From: an uncultured Mailhella sp.
GTDB lineage: Bacteria > Desulfobacterota > Desulfovibrionia > Desulfovibrionales > Desulfovibrionaceae
DNA: 47,367 nucleotides
Reading direction: 5' to 3'
NCBI GenBank assembly: GCA_944322695.1
Contig: CALUPQ010000030.1
Coordinates: 1 to 47,367, forward strand
Below, piece after piece: positions 8,242 through 16,415 of this stretch. The position numbers were made by a program, and so were the translations under genes. The first letter of the stretch is position 1. Each line of letters starts with the position of its first letter. Under the pieces are notes generated by a model. It was given only the letters and a program-made list of their open reading frames with translations, searched no databases and was not told the DNA's origin.

Positions 8242-8277
8242 GCCTCATGCTTTTTTTAGGAGTATGGGGCGTTTTTT
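8242..8277 (+). terminator. Probable terminator after tRNA-Leu
   Basis: GCCTCAT (8242-8248) pairs with ATGGGGC (8264-8270; one G-U pair) across a 15-base loop and is followed by six T residues (8272-8277). The long loop makes this a moderate-quality hairpin. Confidence 0.45.
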
Positions 8278-8853
8278 ATTATTGGAACGGAGTGGCCCTT
8301 ATTGCTGTGTTCTGTTGCCAGGAAACAGAAGAGGCATATTGCTTCCTGCGTGGGAACAGTCTCCGAAACTGTGCGCTTGCCGGTTGTGCGGCGTATCATC
8401 CATAGCCTCTGGAAGCCGGAAGCGGTTGAGACGGCGTCTGTACTTTGGGAGCGGGAAGATGGAGGAGCGACCGGGAGATGGTACCGATTTTCCGGCAGAG
8501 ACTTCCCTGAGTGCCGTTTGGGGGCAGCCGCTCGTGTAAGGGCTCCGGCGTCTGCCCGGCGCAGAGGAAAGGGCGGCGAAGCCATTCCTCAGGGATGTGA
8601 GACTCTTTATCGGCAGGCATCAAAGTATGCCGGTTTCAGACTTTTTGTTCCCAGTCATGGCCGGCTGGGGAAAGAGCCCATACTGAGGTGCTTCATGCGT
8701 TTTCCGCTATCGTTGCCGTCTTTTCCCTGTGCGCAGTGCATTGTTTTGTATCCTTCAGAGTACCGCCCCGGCAGCCTTGTCTTTTCTCCGAGCGCAGGCG
8801 CCGTTCACGGCCTGACGGCGTTTTGAAAAGCCGGTTTCCGGTGCCATCGTGCG
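8278..8853. other. Non-coding gap, no gene seen
   Basis: About 575 bases between the tRNA-Leu terminator and the lysR stop. Open frames on both strands lack ribosome-binding sites, family resemblance and plausible composition. Small inverted repeats exist (ACAGT/ACTGT near 8354-8372; GGCAT/ATGCC at 8616-8631), and CCGG-AAA-CCGG followed by CTTTTC on the minus strand near 8828-8840 could weakly terminate lysR. No known RNA family was recognised. The place downstream of a tRNA would suit an old insertion, but no integrase or att repeat was found. Confidence 0.5.
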
Positions 8854-9768
8854 CTACAGAAAGTCTTCCCGGTTTTCCTTGTAGGCGTCCATGAAGTTGA
8901 CGAACGTGGTCACGATGTTCATGTTCGTGCTTTTTCTGTGAAAAATTTTCAGATACAGAGGCGGGGTGAGGTAGTCGAGGCTGATGCAGCGTATTTTTTG
9001 GCTGAAGGCCTCGATGGCCGTATCGGAAAGGTACATGAAGCTGATGCCGAAGCCTGCACGGACATAGCGGGCATGAGTGATGTTGTAGTCCGACTCGAGA
9101 ACGATGTTCGGCTCAATGCCCATGTCCATGACCTGCTGGTCGTATATCAGCCTTGTGAGAAAGCGGGAATTGGTGGGCATGATGAGCGGATATGTCATGA
9201 TGTCCTGTATGCCGATGCGCTTCTTTTCCGCCAGCGCGTGTCCGAAGGGGACCATGAGCGTAAGGTGCAGCGGTATCCACCGGTAGGACAGAAAATTTTT
9301 GGGGATGGCGGAGTCGAGCGATATGCCGATGTCGAGAAAACCTTCCCGCACCTGTTCGATGATTTCCGCCGGAGAGCGGGAAAAAAGCTGTATCCGTATG
9401 CCGGGATGGCGCTTCTGAAATTCCGGAATGAAGCCCGGAAGCAGGTTGTCCACCACCGAAGGGGCCGCCCCGATGCGCAGCCTTCCCGATTCTTCCTCGG
9501 AAAGCGACTGGATTTGTCCCAGGCGCATTTCCAGCTCGTCGTACTGCAGAAGCAGGCGTTTGGTGAACTCCAGCAGAGCCTCTCCCGCCGGAGTGAGGAT
9601 GACGGATTTTCGTCCCGCTCTTTCAAACAGGGGAGTGCCGAGCCTGTCCTCAAGATTCTTTATCTGGCTGCTCAGGGTGGACTGCGTGCGGTGCACCACT
9701 TCCGCCGCCTTCGTGATGTTCCCGAGCTTGGCAATCACATAGAAGTTTCTCAGGTACTGGATGTTCAT
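8854..9768 (-). CDS. LysR-family transcriptional regulator
   Basis: A 304-residue LysR-type regulator. The N-terminal winged helix-turn-helix (about 1-60) reads MNIQYLRNFYVIAKLGNITKAAEVVHRTQSTLSSQIKNLEDRLG in the standard family pattern (shown in two overlapping parts: residues 1-20 and 21-44). A linker helix follows, then a type 2 periplasmic-binding-protein-like effector domain (about 90-300). It is divergent from the TAXI binding-protein gene with 206 bases between the two starts and a LysR-type box in that gap. By the usual LysR arrangement it should control the transporter/flavoprotein operon and itself. The effector is probably the transported substrate or its product, but that is inference. 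Confidence 0.93.
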   Translation of the reverse strand: MNIQYLRNFYVIAKLGNITKAAEVVHRTQSTLSSQIKNLEDRLGTPLFERAGRKSVILTPAGEALLEFTKRLLLQYDELEMRLGQIQSLSEEESGRLRIGAAPSVVDNLLPGFIPEFQKRHPGIRIQLFSRSPAEIIEQVREGFLDIGISLDSAIPKNFLSYRWIPLHLTLMVPFGHALAEKKRIGIQDIMTYPLIMPTNSRFLTRLIYDQQVMDMGIEPNIVLESDYNITHARYVRAGFGISFMYLSDTAIEAFSQKIRCISLDYLTPPLYLKIFHRKSTNMNIVTTFVNFMDAYKENREDFL

Positions 9769-9834
9769 GAACAGCGCCGCCGGTAGGGGAAGATTTCCTT
9801 TTCAGGGTATAGCGTTACGCACGGGAAAACAACC

Positions 9835-9865
9835 TGATTTTTGAAAATCATCGATTTCATCAATG
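9835..9865. promoter_or_regulatory. Candidate LysR operator in the divergent intergenic region
   Basis: CATCGAT-TTC-ATCAATG (9849-9865) is an imperfect palindrome containing T-N11-A (9851 and 9863) symmetric about its centre, the LysR consensus. A second palindrome, TGATTTT-TG-AAAATCA (9835-9850), abuts it. ATCAT/ATGAT half sites also occur at 9906-9922. The gap is much richer in A and T than its neighbours. No clear -35/-10 pair for the TAXI gene could be fixed; TTGATT (9897-9902) is one option for the -35. Confidence 0.5.
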
Positions 9866-9974
9866 GTTATCATGGAAAGAATTCTTTGAAATGACCTTGA
9901 TTTTTATCATCTTTTTTATGATGTTGTAAAAAATGTAAATATTTCCCGGATGCCCCGTGGAAAGAGGAGGTCCC

Positions 9975-10949
9975 ATGAAGCGTGCTTTTCTGGTTCTTGC
10001 CTGTGTGCTTTCCTTGTGTTCCTTTGCCCCTCATGCCCAGGCGAAGGACAATGAACGGCTCACCTTCGTTGCCGGCCCCGTTGGAGGAGACTGGTACAGT
10101 CTCGGCGGCAGCATCGGCGAAATCGTCAAGCGCACCGTCCCCGGCGTGCAGGTGACCGTGACGACGGGCGGCGGCATCAGCAACGGTCCCATGATTGAAA
10201 AGGGCAAGGCTGACATGGGGCTTTCGCAGGCCATGCTCTATCATGCGCAGGAGAACGGACTTGAGCCCTACGCGAGTCTGCCCAAGGCGAAGAATCTCTC
10301 GGCCATCGGCTATGTGGGATATGTCCTTCAGGCGTATTTTCTGGTGAAGGACGACAGCCCCCTGAAGTCCATAGAGCAGATGATTGAGGAAAAGTATCCC
10401 GTGCGCATGGTGCTCACCACCCGTTCGGCCACGCCCGAGCTTGCCGTCCGCAGGCTGCTTGCCGAGTACGGTGTGACGTATGAGGATATCGAATCCTGGG
10501 GGGGCAAGATTTCCTTCGTGGGCTTCGCCGAGGCCGAAGGCATGATTTCCGACGGGCACTGCGACGTGTACGTCGGTCCCGTGCTCGGCGCCATCGTGCA
10601 GATGGTGACCACCAACAAGATGCGCCTGCTGCCGTGGAAGGAATCCGTCATCGACGAGGTGTGCCGCAAGTACGCCTACGACAAGCAGCTGCTTCCCAAG
10701 GGCAAGTACAATTTCGTGGAGAAGGATACGCCCTGCATGGCGGAATCCAACATCATTCTCGTTCGCAAGGACATGCCGGAAGAGCTCGTTTACAACATTA
10801 CCCGGGCCATCTGTGAAAATGCCGATACCATACGCGCCTCCGGTCCCACCTACACCGGATTCAACGCCGAGCACATGGTGCAGAACGTGGGCGGCGCCTT
10901 CCATCCCGGAGCGGAGCGCTACTTCAGGGAACAAGGCTGGATAAAGTAG
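9975..10949 (+). CDS. TAXI-family TRAP transporter substrate-binding protein
   Basis: A periplasmic solute receptor of the TAXI (TRAP-associated extracytoplasmic immunogenic) class, 324 residues. A Sec signal peptide (MKRAFLVLACVLSLCSF, then PHAQA, cleavage near 23) is followed by LTFVAGPVGGDWYSLGG and a TGGGISN segment, both typical of TAXI receptors. The start at 9975 follows GAGGAGG and fits the signal peptide; an in-frame upstream start at 9957 is rejected. A strong hairpin separates it from the permease gene. TAXI receptors generally bind dicarboxylates or amino acids such as glutamate, but the ligand cannot be read from this sequence. Confidence 0.94.
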   Translation: MKRAFLVLACVLSLCSFAPHAQAKDNERLTFVAGPVGGDWYSLGGSIGEIVKRTVPGVQVTVTTGGGISNGPMIEKGKADMGLSQAMLYHAQENGLEPYASLPKAKNLSAIGYVGYVLQAYFLVKDDSPLKSIEQMIEEKYPVRMVLTTRSATPELAVRRLLAEYGVTYEDIESWGGKISFVGFAEAEGMISDGHCDVYVGPVLGAIVQMVTTNKMRLLPWKESVIDEVCRKYAYDKQLLPKGKYNFVEKDTPCMAESNIILVRKDMPEELVYNITRAICENADTIRASGPTYTGFNAEHMVQNVGGAFHPGAERYFREQGWIK

Positions 10950-10955
10950 CGGTCG

Positions 10956-10984
10956 CAGGGCATGCGGGCGTTCCGCATGCCCTG
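10956..10984 (+). other. Intra-operon hairpin between binding protein and permease
   Basis: CAGGGCATGCGG (10956-10967) pairs perfectly over 12 bases with CCGCATGCCCTG (10973-10984) across a five-base loop. Only TCTTC follows, so termination would be partial. Such hairpins after solute-receptor genes commonly protect the upstream mRNA and lower permease expression. Confidence 0.7.
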
Positions 10985-11005
10985 TCTTCGTGACGGAGAG
11001 TTAGC

Positions 11006-12874
11006 ATGAGAGAACTGACAGGCATTCCTGCCGCGACCGTGAAGGTCATAGCTCTGGGCATGGCCGTCTTCCACCTGTACACTGCGGGGTTCGGAAGTTT
11101 TGTGGCCCTGATTCAGCGTTCCTTTCACCTTATGTTTGCCATGACGCTGGTCTTTCTTCTTTTCCCCGCCGGGAAGAGAAGCAGGAAGGACGGCGTATCC
11201 CTGCTGGATGTTCTTCTCAGCCTTGCGGCTGCGTGGGCCTTCAGCTACGTGTTTCTGCATTACGATGCCATCAATGAGCGCATACCCGGCATTTCGGAAA
11301 TAACGACCGTGGAGCTGATTGCCGGCGGTACGGCCATACTTCTCACTCTGGAAGGCGCGCGCCGAGCCCTGGGCACGGCCATGGCCGTGATACCCGCGCT
11401 TTTTTTGTCCTACGCGCTGTTCGGGGACCTTTTGTCCGGAAGTTTTTCCCATCCGTCCATCACGGTGGCCGAGTGCATAGAATATATGTATCTGGGCTAT
11501 GACGGTCTGTTCGGCATTCCTTCGGGCATTTCCGCCACCTACCTCGTACTATTCATCATTTTCGGCTGCATCATGGAAAAGACGGGCGCCGGACAGGTCA
11601 TCATGGATTTGGCCTGCGCCGTGGCCGGACGCAGCCGCGGCGGTCCCGCCAAGATAGCGGTGATATCCAGCGCGCTTTTCGGCTCCATCAGCGGAGCGGC
11701 CGTGGCCAACGTGTATTCCACCGGGGTGTTCACCATCCCGCTCATGAAGAGGCTGGGATACCGGGCGGAATTTGCCGGAGCCGTGGAAGCCGTTTCCTCC
11801 ACGGGCGGGCAGATTATGCCTCCCGTCATGGGCGCAGCCGCCTTTCTCATGGCGGAATGGCTGGCCATTCCCTACAGCAGCATATGCGTGGCGGCGCTTC
11901 TGCCTGCGCTGCTCTATTATCTCGCCGTCATCGCCATGGTTCATCTGGAAGCGGCGCGTACGGGCATGACGGGGCTTGAAGAGCATGAAATTCCGAAGAT
12001 GGGAGACATCGTGAAGCGGCTTTATCTGCTGCTGCCGCTCGCGGTTCTTACGGTCATGCTTTTCGTGGGCTACTCCGTGTCCCGCTCCGTGCTCTTTTCC
12101 ATCATCCTTGCCCTCGGGCTCGGCATGCTTTCTCCTTCCACGCGCCTTTCCCCCCGGCAGATTCTCGACACGCTGGCTCTCGGCTGTCAGCGTTCCTGCA
12201 TGCTGGCCATGGCCACGGCCTCGGCCGGGCTCATTATCGGCGTCGTCACGGAAACGGGCGTCGGCCTTACGCTCACCAGCAACATCGTGGTGTATTTCAA
12301 GGACACGCTGCCCCTTGCGCTGGTGTTCATCATGGTGGCCTCGCTCATCATGGGCATGGGCGTTCCCACGGTGGTCGCCTATCTGCTGGTGGCCACGCTG
12401 ACTGCTCCCATACTCACCAAGCTCGGCGTTTCTCCGCTTCAGGCGCACATGTTCGTGTTCTATTTCGCGGTGATTTCCATGATTACGCCGCCCGTGGCCA
12501 TGGCTTCGTGGGCCGGTGCGGAAATTGCGGGAGCGGATTTCAACCGGACGGGACTTCAGGCTGTGAAGCTCGGCATCGTGGCGTTCATCATTCCCTTCAT
12601 GTTCGTGTATGACGACGCTCTGCTGCTTCAGGGCACGTTTTTCCACACCCTTTCGGTGGTGGTGTTCGCCATCATAGGCATCTTCGCCCTGGCCTTCGGT
12701 CTGGAGGGGTGGATGATGGGGCCGATTTCGCCGGTGTTCCGCGTGCTGCTGGCTCTTGCGGGCATACTTCTCATAGACCCTTCGTGGCAGACCGACCTTA
12801 TCGGGGTCGTCACGCTGCTTTGCGTGTTCCTGTATCAGAAGTTCGGCAGGCGCACGGCGGACCGGAAGGCCTGA
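11006..12874 (+). CDS. TRAP transporter fused permease (4TM-12TM)
   Basis: An inner-membrane permease of 622 residues in which the small (DctQ-like) and large (DctM-like) TRAP subunits are fused, as is usual for TAXI systems. The first four hydrophobic segments (about 15-130) form the Q part. The rest forms the M part, with GSISGAAVANVYSTGVFTIP near 229-248 and MGMGVPTVVAYLLVA near 450, conserved TRAP-M segments rich in Gly and small residues. The start at 11006 follows GGAGAG. Transport would be driven by a sodium or proton gradient. Its neighbours are the receptor upstream and the flavoprotein pair downstream, which suggests the imported compound is metabolised by them. Confidence 0.94.
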   Translation: MRELTGIPAATVKVIALGMAVFHLYTAGFGSFVALIQRSFHLMFAMTLVFLLFPAGKRSRKDGVSLLDVLLSLAAAWAFSYVFLHYDAINERIPGISEITTVELIAGGTAILLTLEGARRALGTAMAVIPALFLSYALFGDLLSGSFSHPSITVAECIEYMYLGYDGLFGIPSGISATYLVLFIIFGCIMEKTGAGQVIMDLACAVAGRSRGGPAKIAVISSALFGSISGAAVANVYSTGVFTIPLMKRLGYRAEFAGAVEAVSSTGGQIMPPVMGAAAFLMAEWLAIPYSSICVAALLPALLYYLAVIAMVHLEAARTGMTGLEEHEIPKMGDIVKRLYLLLPLAVLTVMLFVGYSVSRSVLFSIILALGLGMLSPSTRLSPRQILDTLALGCQRSCMLAMATASAGLIIGVVTETGVGLTLTSNIVVYFKDTLPLALVFIMVASLIMGMGVPTVVAYLLVATLTAPILTKLGVSPLQAHMFVFYFAVISMITPPVAMASWAGAEIAGADFNRTGLQAVKLGIVAFIIPFMFVYDDALLLQGTFFHTLSVVVFAIIGIFALAFGLEGWMMGPISPVFRVLLALAGILLIDPSWQTDLIGVVTLLCVFLYQKFGRRTADRKA

Positions 12875-12882
12875 CAAAACAT

Positions 12883-12908
12883 GGCCCTCTGCCCTGAGGC
12901 AGGGGGCC
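12883..12908 (+). other. Hairpin between permease and flavoprotein genes
   Basis: GGCCCTCTGCC (12883-12893) pairs with GGCAGGGGGCC (12898-12908; one G-U pair) over a CTGA loop. Only two T residues follow, so it is a processing or attenuation hairpin rather than a strong terminator. The flavoprotein start follows 22 bases later. Confidence 0.55.
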
Positions 12909-12930
12909 TTCAGCAGAAATTGAGGCGGTT

Positions 12931-14631
12931 ATGTCCTTGCATCAGTGTATTTCAACGGAAATTCTCGTCATAGGCTCGGGCGGGGCCGCGCTTCGGGCCG
13001 CGCTTGCCGCTCAGGAACAGGGCGCGCAGGTGCTTGTGGTGTCGAAGGGGGTGGCCGGTCGCTGCGGGGTTACGCCCACGGCGCTTACGGGCTATCAGGC
13101 CGCTTTCGGCCATGCCGATTCCCGCGACAACCCGGAAGTGCACTTCAGAGATACCATGAAGAACGGCTGCGGCCTGTCCGACCCCGTGCTGGCGCGCATT
13201 CTTGCGGAGGAATCTCCGTCTTCCGTCCTGTACCTCGAAGGGCTCGGCGTACGTTTTCAGAAGACGCCGGAGGGCAGGTTCGTACAGAAAAGGCTGGATG
13301 AATCCCAGTCCTATCCCCGTTCCGTGCGTATAGGCGATTCGCTCGGGCTGCCCATCATGACGGTGCTTTCCGCCACCGTGCAAAAACGCGGCATACGCAT
13401 GATGAGCGATATTCTCGTCACCGCGTTGCTTGTCCATGAAGGACGGGTATGCGGAGCCTCGGCCCTGAACATGGTGACGGGCGAGCTGCTGCTGTTTCGT
13501 GCCGGGGCCGTCATTCTGGCCACGGGCGGCGCCGCTTCCCTGTACGCGCTCAGCTCCAATCCTCCCGAATCCACGGGCGACGGCTACATGCTGGCCTACC
13601 GCGCCGGTGCGCAGCTCATGGATATGGAGTTCTTCCTTTTCCTCGGGCATGCCGTTCTTTATCCGGAATCGGCAAGAGGCGTGCTCTATCCCTTCCAGTA
13701 CCTGCTGGGGCTGGGGGCACGGCCGTTGTACAACGCCGAAGGGCGCGCCTTCATCAGCGACTACACGCCGGAGGGCGTGACCAATCCTTCCCGCGATTTG
13801 TACGCCCGCGCCATACACTGGGAAGTGATGGCCGGAAGGGGAAGCGAGCACGGAGGCGCCTATTTCGACCCCTCGTCCATTCCCGGAGATGTGCTGGAGA
13901 GGGAACTGCCTTCGCAGACGAAGTTCCTCCGTTCCCTCGGCGTGGACATGACCCGTCCGCTGGAAGTGGGGGTGGCCGGGCATTTTCTCTGTGGCGGCGT
14001 GCGCATGAACGAATGGTGCGCCACCAGCGTGGATGGGCTTTTTGCCGTGGGTGAAGTGGCCGGCGGCGTGCACGGCGGCGCCCGCATCGGCGGCAATGCG
14101 CTGGCGGAACTTTTCGTCTTCGGCCGCAGAGGCGGGGAGGCTGCCGCGCATTTCGTCCGGAAACAGGGGATTTGCGCCTGCATGGAAGAGGAGCGTCGGC
14201 TTTTTGAGCAGGAACGGGAGAGAATGGAGCGGCTTTTGCGGAAAAAGGACGGTCCCCGTCCCGGAGAGCTCTGCCGGGAACTTCAGGATGCGATGTGGAA
14301 GCACGTCAGCGTCATCCGGTCCCGGAGCGGTCTCGAACAGGCGCTGTCACGCATCGGGGCGCTTCGTTCTCAGCTTCCCCTCATGCGTACGGCGGGAAGC
14401 TCGAGAGTGTTCAACCTCGACCTCCGGGCCGCGCTGGAGCTGGAGAACATGGTGGAGCTTGCCGGCATCATCGCGGAAGCGGCGCTTCTTCGGGAAGAGA
14501 GCCGGGCCGGACATTTTCGTGAGGATTTTCCGGAACAGAGACGGGAGTGGGACTGCAACATTCTTGTGGACAAAGGGGCCGCGGGGCCGTCCTTCAGCCG
14601 GAAGGCCGTGGAACCCATGGAGCGGATATGA
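12931..14631 (+). CDS. FAD-dependent oxidoreductase, fumarate reductase/succinate dehydrogenase flavoprotein-like
   Basis: A 566-residue flavoprotein of the SdhA/FrdA superfamily. The dinucleotide fold is at the N-terminus (ILVIGSGGAALRAA, Gly 15, 17 and 18). The second FAD-binding block is at GLFAVGEVAGGVHGGARIGG. Residues matching the dicarboxylate-binding His and Arg of FrdA are present: H351 in GHFLCGG and R385 in GGARIGGNALAEL, plus an Arg-Asp pair at 288-289 near the proton-shuttle position. The covalent-FAD His of FrdA is not present (RCG at 44-46 where SHT is expected), and the HPTG and TEGCRGEGG blocks are not conserved. The fold is therefore clear, but the substrate need not be fumarate. 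It overlaps the 2Fe-2S gene by four bases and follows the TRAP genes. Confidence 0.88.
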   Translation: MSLHQCISTEILVIGSGGAALRAALAAQEQGAQVLVVSKGVAGRCGVTPTALTGYQAAFGHADSRDNPEVHFRDTMKNGCGLSDPVLARILAEESPSSVLYLEGLGVRFQKTPEGRFVQKRLDESQSYPRSVRIGDSLGLPIMTVLSATVQKRGIRMMSDILVTALLVHEGRVCGASALNMVTGELLLFRAGAVILATGGAASLYALSSNPPESTGDGYMLAYRAGAQLMDMEFFLFLGHAVLYPESARGVLYPFQYLLGLGARPLYNAEGRAFISDYTPEGVTNPSRDLYARAIHWEVMAGRGSEHGGAYFDPSSIPGDVLERELPSQTKFLRSLGVDMTRPLEVGVAGHFLCGGVRMNEWCATSVDGLFAVGEVAGGVHGGARIGGNALAELFVFGRRGGEAAAHFVRKQGICACMEEERRLFEQERERMERLLRKKDGPRPGELCRELQDAMWKHVSVIRSRSGLEQALSRIGALRSQLPLMRTAGSSRVFNLDLRAALELENMVELAGIIAEAALLREESRAGHFREDFPEQRREWDCNILVDKGAAGPSFSRKAVEPMERI

Positions 14632-14963
14632 AGGCGCAGGTTTACGTGGCAAAAAGCGGTGAGGACGGAAAGATGCACTGGGCAGACTACGAGGTGCCGT
14701 GCAGCTCTTCCGACAGAGTTTCCCAGGTCTTGCAGTACATCTATGAACACCTTGACGGAGACATTGCCTACAGGCAGTGCTTCTGCAAACGCGGCTCCTG
14801 CGGACTGTGCATGATGAAGGTCAACGGCAGGAGCGTGAAGACGTGCATTACGCCGGTCAGTCCCGTCATGTATATCGAGCCTCTGCCCCTGCCCGTAGTG
14901 CGCGACCTTGCGGTGTCGTTTCCCGTGAGACCGGAAAAGCCGCAGCCGGAAGCGTCCGCCTGA
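14628..14963 (+). CDS. 2Fe-2S iron-sulfur protein, N-domain of SdhB/FrdB type
   Basis: A 111-residue protein corresponding only to the plant-type ferredoxin domain of succinate dehydrogenase/fumarate reductase iron-sulfur subunits. Cysteines C53, C58, C61 and C73 follow C-x4-C-x2-C-x11-C, the FrdB 2Fe-2S spacing, with an extra C51. The C-terminal 4Fe-4S/3Fe-4S domain of SdhB is absent, and no membrane anchor gene follows. The start ATG overlaps the flavoprotein stop (ATGA), so the two are probably made as a complex. Electrons would pass between FAD and this cluster and then to an unknown soluble partner. The open frame extends upstream, but that part overlaps the flavoprotein gene. Confidence 0.88.
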   Translation: MKAQVYVAKSGEDGKMHWADYEVPCSSSDRVSQVLQYIYEHLDGDIAYRQCFCKRGSCGLCMMKVNGRSVKTCITPVSPVMYIEPLPLPVVRDLAVSFPVRPEKPQPEASA

Positions 14964-14990
14964 GCATGATTCGCGTACTGCGCTTAAAAG

Positions 14991-15016
14991 GAAAGCGCCC
15001 CTCACGGGACGCTTTC
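14991..15016. terminator. Bidirectional terminator
   Basis: GAAAGCG-CCC pairs with GGG-CGCTTTC (14991-15016) with one bulged A. T-rich sequence follows on the minus strand and TTC on the plus strand. It lies between the convergent 2Fe-2S gene and the UPF0210 gene. Confidence 0.65.
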
Positions 15017-15030
15017 TTCATAGGCGGTAA

Positions 15031-16401
15031 TCAGTTCTTCAGACTGTGGATGGGAGCCGGGATGCGGCCGCCCAGATTGATGAAGGCGGAAGCGTCGCCG
15101 GTGTTCACGGGAATAATCTTGGCCTGACCGAGCAGGCCGCCGAAGATGGCGGTTTCGCCCACGCCCTTGCCGGGCACGGGGATGACGCGCACGGCCGTGG
15201 TCTTGGTGTTTATCATGCCGATGGCCATTTCGTCGGCGATGAGGCCGGAAATGGTGGTGGCGGGGGTGTCGCCGGGGATGGCAATCATGTCGAGGCCCAC
15301 GGAGCAGACGCTGGTCATGGCTTCCAGCTTTTCCATGGTGAGTGCGCCGGAGTTGGCGGCCGCCTCGATGCTGGAGTCTTCGGAAACGGGAATGAACGCG
15401 CCGGAAAGGCCGCCCACGTGGGAGGAGGCGAACACGCCGCCCTTTTTCACCGCGTCGTTGAGCATGGCGAGCACGGCCGTGGAGCCGGGAGCGCCGATGG
15501 AGGAGAGGCCCACGCTCTGGAAGATTTCGCCCACGGAGTCGCCCACGGCGGGCGTGGGAGCGAGGGAGAGGTCGGCCACGCCGAAGGGCAGGTGCATGCG
15601 GTCCGCCACTTCCTTGCCGATGAGTTCGCCCACGCGGGTCACCTTGTAGGCCGTGGACTTGATGACTTCGGCCACGTCGCTGAGGGTGAGGCTTTCATGG
15701 GTTTCCTTGGCGCGGTCGATGGCTTTCTTCACCACGCCGGGACCGGAGACGCCGACGTTGATGACCACGTCCGGTTCGCCGATGCCGAGATAGGCGCCGG
15801 CCATGAAGGGCACGTCCTGCGGGATGTTGGCGAACACCACGAGCTTGGCGCAGCCTATGCCGTCGCGGTCGCGCGTGGCATCGGCCACCTTGAGAATCTG
15901 ACGGCCCATGAGGGCCACGGCGTCCATGTTGATGCCGGCCTTGGAGGAGGCCACGTTGATGGAGGAGCACACGCGGTCGGTGGTGGCGAGCGCTTCGGGC
16001 AGGGATTCGATGAGCGCGCGGTCGCCGGGCGTCATGCCCTTTTCCACCAGAGCGCCGAAGCCGCCGAGAAAGTCCACGCCGGCTTCCTTGGCCGCTTCAT
16101 CCAGCATCTGGCAGGCACGCACCATCTGTTCGGCATTGAACCCCGCGCCGACCACGGCCATGGGGCTGATGCTGATGCGCTTGTTGACCACGGGAATGCC
16201 GTAGCGGGCGCCCACTTCGTTGCAGTGTTCCACGAGGTGGGCGGCATACTTGGCGATTTTCGCGCGCACCTTGTAGGAGAAGACGTCGAAATCGTGGCTG
16301 ACGCAGTCGAAAAGGCTGATGCCGAGGGTGACGGTACGAACATCGAGATGTTCGTTGCGGAGCATGTTGATAGTGCTGAGCACTTCGCGTTCGGTAAGCA
16401 T
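15031..16401 (-). CDS. UPF0210 (PFL-like) family protein
   Basis: A 456-residue protein of the UPF0210/DUF711 family, distantly related in fold to pyruvate formate-lyase but of unknown function. Family-like segments include [31 protein letters not shown] and [19 protein letters not shown]. There is no glycyl-radical motif of the kind found in true formate-lyases. The start at 16401 ([20 protein letters not shown]) matches the family; the frame is open further upstream only over the neighbouring gene. It lies 14 bases after the ACT-domain gene. That pairing is widely conserved across bacteria and archaea, so the two products very likely act together. Confidence 0.92.
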   Translation of the reverse strand: MLTEREVLSTINMLRNEHLDVRTVTLGISLFDCVSHDFDVFSYKVRAKIAKYAAHLVEHCNEVGARYGIPVVNKRISISPMAVVGAGFNAEQMVRACQMLDEAAKEAGVDFLGGFGALVEKGMTPGDRALIESLPEALATTDRVCSSINVASSKAGINMDAVALMGRQILKVADATRDRDGIGCAKLVVFANIPQDVPFMAGAYLGIGEPDVVINVGVSGPGVVKKAIDRAKETHESLTLSDVAEVIKSTAYKVTRVGELIGKEVADRMHLPFGVADLSLAPTPAVGDSVGEIFQSVGLSSIGAPGSTAVLAMLNDAVKKGGVFASSHVGGLSGAFIPVSEDSSIEAAANSGALTMEKLEAMTSVCSVGLDMIAIPGDTPATTISGLIADEMAIGMINTKTTAVRVIPVPGKGVGETAIFGGLLGQAKIIPVNTGDASAFINLGGRIPAPIHSLKN

Positions 16402-16415
16402 GGGCAGAATCCGGG

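Noticed and set aside
8302..8826. 174-codon plus-strand frame after tRNA-Leu
   Set aside because: No ribosome-binding site, no recognisable domain and a patchy Arg/Ser/Pro composition; treated as non-coding.
15031..16401. Pyruvate formate-lyase activity for the UPF0210 protein
   Set aside because: The name PFL-like reflects distant similarity; there is no glycyl-radical motif and no activase gene nearby.
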